Below, piece by piece: positions 53,486 through 63,365 of a stretch of DNA of 64,000 nt. A program made the position numbers and the translations under genes. Source of the stretch: Saccharicrinis sp963675435. Lineage in GTDB: Bacteria; Bacteroidota; Bacteroidia; Bacteroidales; Marinilabiliaceae. The DNA lies in NCBI GenBank assembly GCA_963675435.1, contig OY776216.1, positions 3,844,001 to 3,908,000 on the forward strand, read 5' to 3'. How positions within the stretch are numbered: position 1 is the stretch's first letter; each line of letters opens with the position of its first letter. The notes under the pieces were generated by a model. That model saw nothing but the letters and a program-made list of their open reading frames with translations, was not told the origin of the DNA and made no database searches.

Positions 53486-53642
53486 AAATATTAATATGAA
53501 ACAACCATAAAATTAGCACACACCATTTACATATTAACACAATTTTAAGGATTATATGAGTTATTTAAGCCTACAAACTATAATAAAATCAATCTCTTTT
53601 AAATTTAAACTAAGTAATCACAGGTTGATTATTAAAAAATAT

Positions 53643-53650
53643 TACCTTTG
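53643..53650 (+). promoter_or_regulatory. -7 box of the alpha-oxoamine synthase promoter
   Basis: TACCTTTG fits TAnnTTTG exactly and lies 30 bases before the GTG start. An upstream TTG at 53625 is closer than the usual 19-base gap. Confidence 0.6.
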
Positions 53651-53679
53651 CGCCGTTAATTTATAATAAGATATACGAC

Positions 53680-54930
53680 GTGGATATTTTTGATAAAATA
53701 AAAAACATGGGACCGCTTGGTCAATACGGAAAAGCTGCACATGGTTATTTTACATTCCCAAAGCTTGAAGGTGAAATTGGTCCTAAGATGAAATTCAGAG
53801 GTAAAGAAGTACTTACTTGGAGTTTAAATAATTATTTAGGACTAGCAAATCATCCTGAAGTAAGAAAAGCTGATGCTGATGCTTCTGCAGAATATGGTTT
53901 AGGATATCCTATGGGTGCTCGTATGATGTCTGGTCAAACGAGTAAGCATGAAGAACTAGAAGCTGCTTTAGCTGAATTTGTAGGTAAAGAAGATTCTTAC
54001 CTATTAAATTTTGGTTATCAGGGAATGGTATCTATTATTGATACATTAGCTTCTAGAAATGATGTTATCGTATATGATTCAGAATCCCATGCTTGTATTA
54101 TGGATGGAATCTTTTTACACAAAGCTAAAGGTGGAAAAAGTTTTGTTTTCCCTCATAATGACATAGCTCGCTGTGAAAAGATGCTTGAATTTGCAAAAAA
54201 GAGAGCAACTGAAACTGGTGGTGGAATTTTAGTTATTACTGAAGGTGTATTCGGTATGGCTGGAGACCTTGGTGCTTTAGATAAGATTGTTGCTTTAAAA
54301 GATAAATTTGAGTTCCGTTTATTAGTTGATGATGCTCATGGCTTTGGTACTATGGGTAAATCAGGAGCTGGTACAGCAGAACACTTTGGTGTTACAGAGG
54401 GTGTTGATGTGTTATTTAGCACATTTGCGAAGTCGATGGCAAGTATTGGTGCTTTTGTAGCATCTAGCGAGGATGTGATTAATTATTTAAGATATAACTT
54501 ACGTTCTCAAATATTTGCAAAATCGCTACCTATGCCATTAGTTATAGGAGCACTTAAACGACTAGAATTATTAAGAACAAAACCGGAACTAAAAGAAAAC
54601 CTTTGGACTGTAGTTAATGCTTTGCAAAAAGGACTTAAAGAAGCAGGATTTGATTTAGGAAAAACAGAATCTCCTGTTACTCCTGTATTCCTTAATGGTT
54701 CAGTTCCTGAGGCTACTCAGTTAACAATGGATTTAAGAGAAAATTTCAATATTTTCTGTTCTATCGTAGTTTATCCTGTAATTCCTAAGGATCAGTTGAT
54801 GTTAAGAATCATCCCAACTGCTGTTCATACATTAGAGGATGTTGATTACACAATTAAAGCATTTGCTGAGATTAAAGAAAAACTAGAAGCTGGAGCTTAC
54901 CAAAGTGATAAAATCGCTAATATTTTATAA
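53680..54930 (+). CDS. Alpha-oxoamine synthase family acyltransferase (serine palmitoyltransferase- or cysteate-type)
   Basis: A 416-residue PLP enzyme condensing an acyl thioester with an amino acid. The PLP lysine is K251 in STFAKSMASIGAF; H137 in DSESHACIMDG stacks on the ring; D217 and H220 lie in VDDAHGFGTMG. The C-terminal half is the typical small domain. In Bacteroidota such enzymes make 3-ketosphinganine from serine or the sulfonolipid base from cysteate; sequence alone does not decide. The start is GTG. It stands alone, with its own promoter and a bidirectional terminator after it. Confidence 0.88.
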   Translation: MDIFDKIKNMGPLGQYGKAAHGYFTFPKLEGEIGPKMKFRGKEVLTWSLNNYLGLANHPEVRKADADASAEYGLGYPMGARMMSGQTSKHEELEAALAEFVGKEDSYLLNFGYQGMVSIIDTLASRNDVIVYDSESHACIMDGIFLHKAKGGKSFVFPHNDIARCEKMLEFAKKRATETGGGILVITEGVFGMAGDLGALDKIVALKDKFEFRLLVDDAHGFGTMGKSGAGTAEHFGVTEGVDVLFSTFAKSMASIGAFVASSEDVINYLRYNLRSQIFAKSLPMPLVIGALKRLELLRTKPELKENLWTVVNALQKGLKEAGFDLGKTESPVTPVFLNGSVPEATQLTMDLRENFNIFCSIVVYPVIPKDQLMLRIIPTAVHTLEDVDYTIKAFAEIKEKLEAGAYQSDKIANIL

Positions 54931-54952
54931 GCTTAACAGTACAAAATCATAA

Positions 54953-54984
54953 AAAAGAGGCTTCCTTTTAAGGAAGCCTCTTTT
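54953..54984. terminator. Bidirectional terminator between the AOS gene and SpoIID gene
   Basis: AAAAGAGGCTTCCTT (54953-54967) pairs with 54970-54984 across two bases, a 15-bp perfect stem with A and T runs on the two sides. Confidence 0.95.
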
Positions 54985-54987
54985 CTT

Positions 54988-56268
54988 TTAATATTGCTTA
55001 GCAATATAAATATCTTTATAATAGTGATGAAAAATGTCTTGCATTGTTTTCCCTTGCTCAGACATGGCCATAGCACCTAACATACACACTCCGGCTCTAT
55101 GTCCTCTTCCGGCCCCGTTAAAATTAAAAACTTTTTTACCCTTATTATCTTTTGCGGATTCACTTATAAGAAAGGTTAAGCTAGGAAAGTCAAGTAATGA
55201 GGCAAAATAGAGTAAATCATATTTTTCTAATATCAATTTATCACCACCACTTTGTATTTCAAGTTTTGTTACTGTGCCAACTTTGGTCCTTTCTTTAATA
55301 AGCATTTCTGATACCTCATTAACATCCTCATTAAGGATACTTTGCAAAACTTCATTTAAAGTTTGTTCTTCCACCCTCAGATTCCAACGAAACATCTGAT
55401 TTCTATCCCCAATATTTTCATTTATTAAGGTATTCAATACCCCTTCATTCTTTGCACCACAATAACTATTCTCTGGTTTATAAATCCATTCCTTCACTTC
55501 TTTTTCATTTGAAAACAAAGTCTCTTTTTCAAATGAATAATCCATCCTGCTATTTAAATTATCACTTAGGATATCATATCCACGATAAAAACCGGATTCT
55601 GTAATTCCACCACAACAATATGTATAAGGTAAAGCTACTATCTGACTATTACAAAAAAGAGCCAACCCCTTTGTTTCTTCAACAGCCTGACGTGATAATT
55701 CATTACCAACAAGAGAAATTCCTTTATACAAGAATTTCAACTGCTGCGGATTTGGGCTTATTAAATTCTTAACAAACAACAACTGCTCACTAAGATTACC
55801 ATCTTTTATTAAAGACGTTTCATTTAATTCCTTATTATATTTTAGAAAATAACTTCTATACACTATAGCCATTACCTTCAAAAATTCTAATTCATTATTT
55901 TGTGCAAAATACTTATCCATTAAACTACTAACAAAGAAATCCACATCAACCCTATTTGACACTACAATTTCTTCGTCACTTAAAGCAACTTCAATTGCAC
56001 CTTTAAAATAGTTTTTCTCAGAAACAACACTCCCCGACTCCTTTATTATAAAATAACTATCCGACCATTCCTGTGGTGCAAAAATAGTTTGATCATCCAC
56101 TATGATAATTTCCTTATCATTTTCCAGATAAATCCTATCATCTTTAACATACATACTCCAATCCCCAGACAATCGCCGTTGAGTTTCTCCCAAAAAATAC
56201 TTTCCATCTAATGATATAAAAGCACTCTCGCTATGAAGGATATCAATGACTAGATTAGGTAAATTCAT
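54988..56268 (-). CDS. SpoIID/LytB domain protein
   Basis: A 426-residue protein whose C-terminal third matches the SpoIID/LytB fold: FNGAGRGHRAGVCMLGAMAMSEQGKT, then HHYYKDIYIAK. Earlier, GLALFCNSQIVALPYTYCCGGITESGFYRG holds the other conserved block. SpoIID in other phyla is a lytic transglycosylase acting on stem-peptide-free glycan; here the function is unproven. It has no evident signal peptide. It lies 27 bases downstream of the DUF4922-like gene on the same strand, a pairing usual in Bacteroidota. Confidence 0.85.
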   Translation of the reverse strand: MNLPNLVIDILHSESAFISLDGKYFLGETQRRLSGDWSMYVKDDRIYLENDKEIIIVDDQTIFAPQEWSDSYFIIKESGSVVSEKNYFKGAIEVALSDEEIVVSNRVDVDFFVSSLMDKYFAQNNELEFLKVMAIVYRSYFLKYNKELNETSLIKDGNLSEQLLFVKNLISPNPQQLKFLYKGISLVGNELSRQAVEETKGLALFCNSQIVALPYTYCCGGITESGFYRGYDILSDNLNSRMDYSFEKETLFSNEKEVKEWIYKPENSYCGAKNEGVLNTLINENIGDRNQMFRWNLRVEEQTLNEVLQSILNEDVNEVSEMLIKERTKVGTVTKLEIQSGGDKLILEKYDLLYFASLLDFPSLTFLISESAKDNKGKKVFNFNGAGRGHRAGVCMLGAMAMSEQGKTMQDIFHHYYKDIYIAKQY

Positions 56269-56295
56269 AAGCTGATAATTAATAATTGTAAATAT

Positions 56296-57213
56296 TCAGG
56301 AGTTGTATTCATCTAATAATTTCAGTTTTAATGGACCTATTATTTCCATCAGATTAGTAAAGCTATAAGAAATTTGCTCAAAAATACTTTTAATTGAATC
56401 TTTATTTAAATTTTGAAATCCAGATTCACTATCTGTAACGAACAAACCACTTAATTCTAATGCTCCTGGAATAATTTTTACTTGAGCTGAAGAACTATCG
56501 TAATATTGCATTGGTTTATGCACCACTCTGGGGTAAACAACCAAATAAAAATTGTTCTCGTATTTATAGGTAAAACAATTTATAAATGGATATTTTGATA
56601 ACGAATAACTTCTACCTAAAAGCTTTTCTACTTCAAGGTACACATGAAATATCCATTCTAAATTTACACCTTTAATTACAATAGCAGATCTAATACTTTT
56701 ATTTAGCAAATACACCTTTCCATTATTACTTTCAAAAAAAGGGATAAGATTTTCTCCCTTAATTATACTTACAACATTATTTAAATATTGTTTATGAATC
56801 AACCGTAAGTAAAAATGTCTCTTTACTCCATCCGGATAGTAAATTCCATCACATAAAACAACCATATTCTTATGTTCATTGGCAATGATAAGCATATCTT
56901 TAACTTTTTCAATATCCTTATGTCGATGGTGTTTTAAATCAACAACATGAGAATAATTTAGAAAAATAGAATGCTTAATAGTTTTAAGGATATACTTTTT
57001 TTGAAGATAATTTTGAGAGTATTGACTTGTTGTCTTAATAAAATCACAAAAATCACACGCCCTACCTGAAAGCGAATTAGACAAACCTAGTGTTTGAAGT
57101 GGTACTGAAACTAAGAGAACCTGAATTTCTGAGTCTGAAACTTCAATCACTTTACTACCTACAATATAATCAGTATTAAATCGGGAATCCATATGACTAC
57201 TATTCAATTTCAT
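56296..57213 (-). CDS. DUF4922-like protein with a degenerate catalytic motif
   Basis: A 305-residue protein. The C-terminal half (INCFTYKYENNFYLVVYPRVVHKP, then IIPGALELSGLFV) matches DUF4922, a GalT/HIT-like group, and GRACDFCDF aligns with the family's RKCFLC motif. The expected HxH-x-Q (as in DHxHFQ) is replaced by RHFYLRL, so the second histidine and glutamine are gone. Either the protein is inactive or the family assignment of this region is shifted. It is upstream of the SpoIID gene. Confidence 0.65.
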   Translation of the reverse strand: MKLNSSHMDSRFNTDYIVGSKVIEVSDSEIQVLLVSVPLQTLGLSNSLSGRACDFCDFIKTTSQYSQNYLQKKYILKTIKHSIFLNYSHVVDLKHHRHKDIEKVKDMLIIANEHKNMVVLCDGIYYPDGVKRHFYLRLIHKQYLNNVVSIIKGENLIPFFESNNGKVYLLNKSIRSAIVIKGVNLEWIFHVYLEVEKLLGRSYSLSKYPFINCFTYKYENNFYLVVYPRVVHKPMQYYDSSSAQVKIIPGALELSGLFVTDSESGFQNLNKDSIKSIFEQISYSFTNLMEIIGPLKLKLLDEYNS

Positions 57214-57283
57214 TCAAAAAAAAAGGAAGACTTTATACAAAGATAAGGTCTTCCATTATATATTAAGTAAAATATCTGAGTTA

Positions 57284-58279
57284 TTAGTTTTCTCCTAAAA
57301 AGCGCTCTGCATCTATTGCAGCTTTGCAACCAGAACCTGCAGCTGTAACCGCCTGGCGATACTGATTGTCCATTACATCACCACAAGCAAAAACCCCTGG
57401 AACATTTGTTTTTGAAGTACCGTCAATTGTTTTAATATATCCTACTTCATCTGTATTAAGGTAATCTTTAAAAATCTCTGAATTAGGAGAGTGACCAATA
57501 GCCAGGAAGAAACCATCTATATCTATTTTAACTTCCTCTTCATTCTCCTCTCCTTTATTTTTCAATAAAACAGCACCTTCTACAACTCCATCACCTATTA
57601 ATCCTTTGGTTTGATGTTTCCATAGTACTTCAATGTTTTCAGTAGCTAATAATCTGTCTTGCATTACCTTAGAAGCTCTTAACACATCCCGACGTACAAT
57701 TAAATATACTTTTTTAGCCAATCCTGCTAAGTACAATGCTTCTTCACAAGCAGTATCACCACCTCCTACAACAGCAACATCTTTTCCTCTATAGAAAAAA
57801 CCATCACATGTAGCACAGGCTGAAACTCCTCCTCCTGCATATTTTTGCTCATCTTCTAAACCTAAATATTTTGCTGTAGCACCAGTTGCAATTATTAAAG
57901 CCTCAGTTTCAATCACCTTATTACCATCAACTGTTACTTTAAATGGTCTCTCAGAAAGATCAGCAGCTGTAGCATATCCAAAGCGAATATCTGTACCAAA
58001 ACGTGCTGCCTGATTCTTAAGATCCTCCATCATGGCCGGACCTGTTATACCTTCTGGGTAACCAGGGAAATTTTCAACCTCTGTTGTAGTTGTTAACTGA
58101 CCTCCTGGTTGCATTCCTTCATATAATACAGGGCTTAAATTTGCTCTGGCTGCATAAATTGCAGCAGTATAACCTGCAGGACCCGATCCGATTATTAACA
58201 CTTTTGTTTTTTCAACTTCAGATGCTGTATTTTTATTTTCATCACTCGCACCTAAATCCATTTTTTCAAATAATGCCAT
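57284..58279 (-). CDS. trxB: Thioredoxin reductase
   Basis: A 331-residue FAD enzyme that reduces thioredoxin with NADPH. The FAD motif is IIGSGPAGYTAAIYAARANL near 29-48, and the redox pair is C155 and C158 in SACATCDGFFY. VVGGGDTACEEALYLAG is the NADPH site, and CGDVMDNQYRQAVTAAGSG ends the FAD domain. The N-terminal 22 residues are an extra acidic tail. It would serve the peroxiredoxin at 31694. Confidence 0.95.
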   Translation of the reverse strand: MALFEKMDLGASDENKNTASEVEKTKVLIIGSGPAGYTAAIYAARANLSPVLYEGMQPGGQLTTTTEVENFPGYPEGITGPAMMEDLKNQAARFGTDIRFGYATAADLSERPFKVTVDGNKVIETEALIIATGATAKYLGLEDEQKYAGGGVSACATCDGFFYRGKDVAVVGGGDTACEEALYLAGLAKKVYLIVRRDVLRASKVMQDRLLATENIEVLWKHQTKGLIGDGVVEGAVLLKNKGEENEEEVKIDIDGFFLAIGHSPNSEIFKDYLNTDEVGYIKTIDGTSKTNVPGVFACGDVMDNQYRQAVTAAGSGCKAAIDAERFLGEN

Positions 58280-58414
58280 AATTAATATATCTTATTTCAA
58301 TTTTCTTGTTTTTGAACACTTTAGAATTTGCCAAATTACGAATTAATTCATTCTTAAGTTATGACAAAAATAATTTTTATTAAAAATATAGAAACCTATA
58401 AATTTGAAAATAGT

Positions 58415-59404
58415 TCATTTTAAATTATCAAATATCGTCAGTGAATCTACATCCATAGCCAATCCTGCAACCACACCTAACCCATTGGTTATATTTGTAT
58501 AAATATTGGATTGTTCGTAAAATGGGTCTTCTCTAAAAGCCTCCTGCTCCGATACTGAACGTATATAATGATAGTAATCTGGAGAAAGAGAGTATAAATA
58601 AAAATACAACACCCGTTTTTCTTCTAACCCAGTATTAAGAATATACCTGTTGGGTATTGAAAAAGAAATTGTATAATACTGACCATTTATTAAATAATCA
58701 TCAAAACTACTTTGGTAATCAATTTCAGCAAGCAGAGTTGCTTCGTAATCCTGCGAAATAAAAACCTTATCTTTTTCAATAATATCAATCGTTTCAACAG
58801 TCCTGTTCTCAATACCATTATTTTGCCTCAATGTATAGGAATCAACTCTGATCTGATAGAAATTATCAACTCCAATAGGATCAAAAATACTCAAATCGCA
58901 TTTAAGCATCTCCTCTTCCACATCATCTTCATTATATTCCAACACTCTTAATGTATCAACTGTTAAAATTTGAATAGGAACCGGTATTATGGTTTGTGCT
59001 GAAACTATAACACTATCATTTACATTCAATTGTATATTAATGGTATCATGACTACTTAAACTTGGTCCTCCTATAGAAAACCACTCTTCTCCTTTAGGAT
59101 AAGTAGTTGTAATTATATTCTGATTATTTACCTGATATTGTACCTCCACATTACTAATTTCTTCAAATTTTTTTTGTGATAAAATGTCTGTTGTATTGCT
59201 AACATGAAGTTGGAAAGTGCTGTCTGGCATAGGAAAGGCGTACATAACAACGCGAGATTTCTGATTTTCAATCTGATAATCAATACTTTTTTCGCAAGAG
59301 ATAAAACTAACAATGCATAAAAACATGAATATACCACGCATTAAAAAATTATTTCTAAATAATCTGGATTGAATTGTTTTTAAATGCTCTGGATTTCTCA
59401 TCAA
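58415..59404 (-). CDS. DUF4249 outer-membrane lipoprotein
   Basis: A 329-residue DUF4249 protein, the usual partner of STN/TonB receptors in FecR-type loci. The lipobox is SFISC with Cys37 counted from the first ATG; an internal start at Met22 would give a more typical signal. The mature start SIDYQIENQKSRVVMYAF and WFSIGGPSLSSHDTINIQL are family features. It starts 10 bases after the TonB receptor stop, so it is co-transcribed. It probably helps bind the receptor's ligand. Confidence 0.85.
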   Translation of the reverse strand: MMRNPEHLKTIQSRLFRNNFLMRGIFMFLCIVSFISCEKSIDYQIENQKSRVVMYAFPMPDSTFQLHVSNTTDILSQKKFEEISNVEVQYQVNNQNIITTTYPKGEEWFSIGGPSLSSHDTINIQLNVNDSVIVSAQTIIPVPIQILTVDTLRVLEYNEDDVEEEMLKCDLSIFDPIGVDNFYQIRVDSYTLRQNNGIENRTVETIDIIEKDKVFISQDYEATLLAEIDYQSSFDDYLINGQYYTISFSIPNRYILNTGLEEKRVLYFYLYSLSPDYYHYIRSVSEQEAFREDPFYEQSNIYTNITNGLGVVAGLAMDVDSLTIFDNLK

Positions 59405-59414
59405 TATAAATTTA

Positions 59415-62075
59415 TTAAAATCTTAAAGTATATCTCAAATATGGCAATGGAAAAGGAAAAATACTCAGCTGTTTCAACTCTCTGTTTATATTACCTGCAT
59501 TATCCTCTTCGTTTGAGAAATAGAGCGAAAAAGCATTTTGACGACCATAGACATTATATATTCCAATACTCCAAATTCTTTCGCCCAATTTATTTTTCTT
59601 TTTTAAATTAACACCTAAATCCAATCGATGAAAAACTGGCATTTTATATCCATTGTAAGTAGAAATATATTCAGAATAACCATCGCTAGCACCTCCGCCA
59701 CTTGTTGGCAATGCAGGGCTATAATACTTTTGAGAAGGAAGTGTTACGGTATTTCCTGATCCAAAGAGCCAGGTAGCAGAAATGTCGATTTTATTGTTGA
59801 ATACATAATTTCCAAAGATACCGATATCATGTCTTCTATCATTTGTTGTTGGAAAACTATGACCATCATTAATTTCAATAAACCTTTGTGTTGATTTTGC
59901 CAATGTATAACCAATCCATCCTGTAAACTTTCCTGTTCGCTTATGAATTAACATTTCTATCCCTTTAGAATGTCCCTTTCCTGAAACAAGATTATTATCA
60001 ATGATATTTGAATATAGGTTAGATGCAGATTCCTCACCATAAGCTAATAAATTATCATAATTCTTGTAATAACCAATTACAGATAAATCAAAGCCCTTAT
60101 TAATTTCCAATTTACCTCCCAATGAATATTGTGTAGCATGTTGTGGTTTTATATTTTGTGTAACAGGAATCCATAAATCAGTCGGCAAGGACACAGACGA
60201 TGAAGTTAACAAATGCATATATTGCGTCATTTTTGAAAAAGAACCCTTTAGTGCAAACTTAGGAAACATTAAATATCTAACAGACAATCTGGGTTGCCAT
60301 GAGTGATATAATTTATCCTTGATTCCATATAGCGAAGTATGAACTCCTGCATTAATTTTTACACTATGCGTAAGATTGAAATCATCTTCCAAATAAAAAT
60401 AGAACTCATTACCATACACATCTTTACCTCCAATTGTTGAATCAACTACAACTTCAGAATTATAGGATTCGCGAATTAGATCAGCACCAGGATTAAACGT
60501 ATGAAAAATATAATTTCCTCCGAAACGAACATGATGATTTGGAGTCAAAAAATAATCAAAATCCGTTTTAGCCATATAGTCCCTAATGCCACTATAATAT
60601 TTCTGTTCAAAATAATTCCAATCTTTATCATTGGTAACTAAATGCTCTTCAAAACCAACAGAATAAGAATATTCACTGTAGGCTAGTGATATATTTGAAA
60701 ATATTTTATCATTATAGATTTTATTCCACCTTAATGATGCAACTGTATTACCCCATCCTGAATAATTTTCATCATTAACATCTATCTGTTCGTTACCCTC
60801 CTCTGGTTGATTTGGATTACGCACCTTATTGAAATTATATTTAGTATATACGCGATCCTTTCCTCCGTAGAAGCTCAGATACAATCTATTTTTATCATTA
60901 ACTTTATGACTCACTTTTACATTTGAATCATAAAAATAAAATGAGGTACGAGAACTACTTGAACGCTGAATTAAATAGGATACTAAATCGTAATACGACC
61001 TTCTGAAAGACACACTAAAAGTTGTTTTATCTTTATATAACGGACCATCTAATGCGAGCTTAGAAGACATCATACCTAAACTGGCTGTTCCGTGAATAGC
61101 CTCACTATTTCCATCTTTTAACCTAACATCTACAACTGAAGATAAACGACCACCATAACGAGCCGGGAATCCTCCTTTTGTGATCGTAACTTTATTGATA
61201 GCATCTTCATTAAAAACGGAAAAAAAACCCAATAGATGCGATATGTTATAAACAGGAACATCATCAATCAGAAACAGGTTTTGATCAGCTCCACCACCCC
61301 TAACATATAATCCACTTACTCCCTCACTACCACCATTTATTCCTGGCAATAGCTGTAATGTTCGCGCAACATCAATTTCGCCTAAAAAGGAAGGCACTTT
61401 ACGTATCTGTTCTACAGGTACATTTATCGTACTGTTTCTTGTTGAATTAATACCTTCAGGAGTGATAAAACTTACAACCGGGATTTCGCTAATCAGGGCA
61501 TTCTCAGTAAGTAAAAAATTTATAACCGTATCTTTGTTTAACTCAAAACGATGCTGAAAACTTTGAAATCCAACATAGGAGCAGTTTAATACGACCTCAC
61601 CTTCTTCTAAATCTAAATTATAATATCCAAAATTATTGGTATTAACACCCTGCCAATTAAGCGAATTATAAACAGATGCACCAATAAGTGTTTCTCCATC
61701 TTTGAATCGATTGACAAATCCATGGATATTATATTTTTTTACTAAAGGGAGATTAGTGTCAGGAACAATAATAATTTTATTCTTCTTTTCGTTAATCCGA
61801 AAAGGGCAATCATTAAAAATTTCATGAATAAATCTTTTGATGGAATTTCTATTAGCTGATAACTGAATATAATCTTTTAAACAAAGTTTATTGCTATAAC
61901 TAAATGGGATACCAATACTTTGTTCAATAAGTTTTAATAATTCTACAGTTGATCCTGTAGTTTGCGGTAGGGTAATTTCTTTTTCGAGTAACGAAGATTG
62001 CCCATAAATATATTTAGGAACAACTGCTAACAAAAATATGACTAAAATATATTTAACAATCTTCGTGTGGGGCAT
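59415..62075 (-). CDS. STN-domain TonB-dependent receptor
   Basis: An 886-residue outer-membrane receptor. After the signal peptide it has an STN signal-transfer domain (about 30-110), a carboxypeptidase-regulatory-like beta domain (NIHGFVNRFKDGETLIGASVYN, about 115-195), a plug (about 215-330; GVSGLYVRGGGADQNLFLIDDVPVYN) and a 22-strand barrel ending LPYLRYTLRF. The STN domain would pass the ligand signal to FecR (62115) and so to the sigma factor (63366). Ligand unknown. Confidence 0.93.
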   Translation of the reverse strand: MPHTKIVKYILVIFLLAVVPKYIYGQSSLLEKEITLPQTTGSTVELLKLIEQSIGIPFSYSNKLCLKDYIQLSANRNSIKRFIHEIFNDCPFRINEKKNKIIIVPDTNLPLVKKYNIHGFVNRFKDGETLIGASVYNSLNWQGVNTNNFGYYNLDLEEGEVVLNCSYVGFQSFQHRFELNKDTVINFLLTENALISEIPVVSFITPEGINSTRNSTINVPVEQIRKVPSFLGEIDVARTLQLLPGINGGSEGVSGLYVRGGGADQNLFLIDDVPVYNISHLLGFFSVFNEDAINKVTITKGGFPARYGGRLSSVVDVRLKDGNSEAIHGTASLGMMSSKLALDGPLYKDKTTFSVSFRRSYYDLVSYLIQRSSSSRTSFYFYDSNVKVSHKVNDKNRLYLSFYGGKDRVYTKYNFNKVRNPNQPEEGNEQIDVNDENYSGWGNTVASLRWNKIYNDKIFSNISLAYSEYSYSVGFEEHLVTNDKDWNYFEQKYYSGIRDYMAKTDFDYFLTPNHHVRFGGNYIFHTFNPGADLIRESYNSEVVVDSTIGGKDVYGNEFYFYLEDDFNLTHSVKINAGVHTSLYGIKDKLYHSWQPRLSVRYLMFPKFALKGSFSKMTQYMHLLTSSSVSLPTDLWIPVTQNIKPQHATQYSLGGKLEINKGFDLSVIGYYKNYDNLLAYGEESASNLYSNIIDNNLVSGKGHSKGIEMLIHKRTGKFTGWIGYTLAKSTQRFIEINDGHSFPTTNDRRHDIGIFGNYVFNNKIDISATWLFGSGNTVTLPSQKYYSPALPTSGGGASDGYSEYISTYNGYKMPVFHRLDLGVNLKKKNKLGERIWSIGIYNVYGRQNAFSLYFSNEEDNAGNINRELKQLSIFPFPLPYLRYTLRF

Positions 62076-62114
62076 TTAACAGATTTATAACAATTTTGAT
62101 AAATTCTTGCGAAT

Positions 62115-63089
62115 TTAATCAGAGATTGTTAAAACCGAATCATTAAATGTAATTTTTTTATTAAAATGTATTTCAAGCTCTTCAATAATCTCATTCAAAG
62201 ATTGATTTTCAAAGGTTGTTGTAACTTTTGTATCTACTTCTTTTCCTGATATAATTATCTTTTTTATTTCAGGAAAAGCATTTTTCAAATCGTTACAAAT
62301 TTCTTTTAATGAGGCTTGTTCAAATTTTAAAACACCAGACTTCCAATATAAATCATTAAGATAAAGATGCTCTTCATGTAACTGACCTTTACTAACAAGA
62401 GCTCTTTCTCCTTTGGTTAACTCAACATGCTTCTTGAATGCATCAACACCAACTTTACCACTCACCACAGAAACATATAGTTTATCCTTTAGTTGATTTA
62501 TATTAAACTGGGTTCCTAAAACTGTAACCTTTGTATCTTTAGCATTTACAACAAATCGAGTATCATTATGTACTACTTCGAAAAATGCCTCGCCATATAA
62601 GTATACATCCCTAATTTCCTGATTTGCAATTGACTTATTATATACAATCTTACTGTTTTTATTTAAAATAACCACAGAACTATCCGGAAGTACAACCTGT
62701 TCAACTCTATTATGGGTTTTAAAAGCTGTTAATCGGCCAAATCCAGGTACGTTCCAATACAAATAACCTATAGAACTTAGAATAATAAAAGGAAGAATTA
62801 TGGCAGCCACTTTTTGAACGTTGCTCATTAAACTAACTTTTTTCCCTTTTGCTTGATTATTAAGATTTAAAGAACGCTTTACCTTTTCTAAATCACCCAT
62901 CACATCCACTTCGTAAAACATCTTAAGATTTTGGCTATTTTCCCAAAGATATTTTACATGATCAAATTCTTCCTGATTTTTAACAGATGCATTTCTCCAA
63001 TTATTAAGAGTCAGCAAATCTTCCTCAGAAATATCATTGGTCAAGTACCCAACTATAATTCTATGTATATTTTCGTTCTTTTTAATCAC
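62115..63089 (-). CDS. FecR-family anti-sigma factor
   Basis: A 324-residue inner-membrane protein. The cytoplasmic start (HRIIVGYLTNDISEEDLLTLNNWR) is the DUF4880-like sigma-binding part, one transmembrane helix follows at about 95-115 (VAAIILPFIILSSIGYLYWNV), then the periplasmic FecR domain (VVLPDSSVVILNKNSKIVY) and DUF4974-like C-terminus (ALKEICNDL region). It relays the TonB receptor signal to the sigma factor. It lies between that receptor and the small acidic ORF. Confidence 0.93.
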   Translation of the reverse strand: MIKKNENIHRIIVGYLTNDISEEDLLTLNNWRNASVKNQEEFDHVKYLWENSQNLKMFYEVDVMGDLEKVKRSLNLNNQAKGKKVSLMSNVQKVAAIILPFIILSSIGYLYWNVPGFGRLTAFKTHNRVEQVVLPDSSVVILNKNSKIVYNKSIANQEIRDVYLYGEAFFEVVHNDTRFVVNAKDTKVTVLGTQFNINQLKDKLYVSVVSGKVGVDAFKKHVELTKGERALVSKGQLHEEHLYLNDLYWKSGVLKFEQASLKEICNDLKNAFPEIKKIIISGKEVDTKVTTTFENQSLNEIIEELEIHFNKKITFNDSVLTISD

Positions 63090-63124
63090 TACAGTAAATA
63101 TTTAAGCAATATCAACTATGAATA

Positions 63125-63268
63125 TTAATGAAAATGCATTAAACTAAAAAACTCTTCCTGTTCCGGAAATCCCTCCACTTCAACTTCTTCAAATCCTTTT
63201 TCCGTAATCATTTCAGGTTCTTCTGAAAGGTTAATTAATTCAGCCAATAATTGTAATAAAAATTCCAT
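63125..63268 (-). CDS. Small acidic ORF between sigma factor and FecR genes
   Basis: The ATG at 63266-63268 opens a 47-residue frame ending TAA at 63125. It reads MEFLLQLLAELINLSEEPEM, continues with an EEVEVEGFPEQEEFF stretch and ends HFH. It is strongly acidic with a leucine-rich start. It lies 97 bases downstream of the sigma gene and 35 bases upstream of the FecR gene on the same strand, so it would be in their transcript. No family was recognised; it may be a peptide regulator or an unproductive ORF. Confidence 0.5.
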   Translation of the reverse strand: MEFLLQLLAELINLSEEPEMITEKGFEEVEVEGFPEQEEFFSLMHFH

Positions 63269-63365
63269 AGTCAATAATTTTACAGGTTTTGTGGTAGTAT
63301 GACAATCCTAACTTAATTCACACGTAAATAAAATTCAATAAAAAAATAAATATTTAGAAAAGCTC

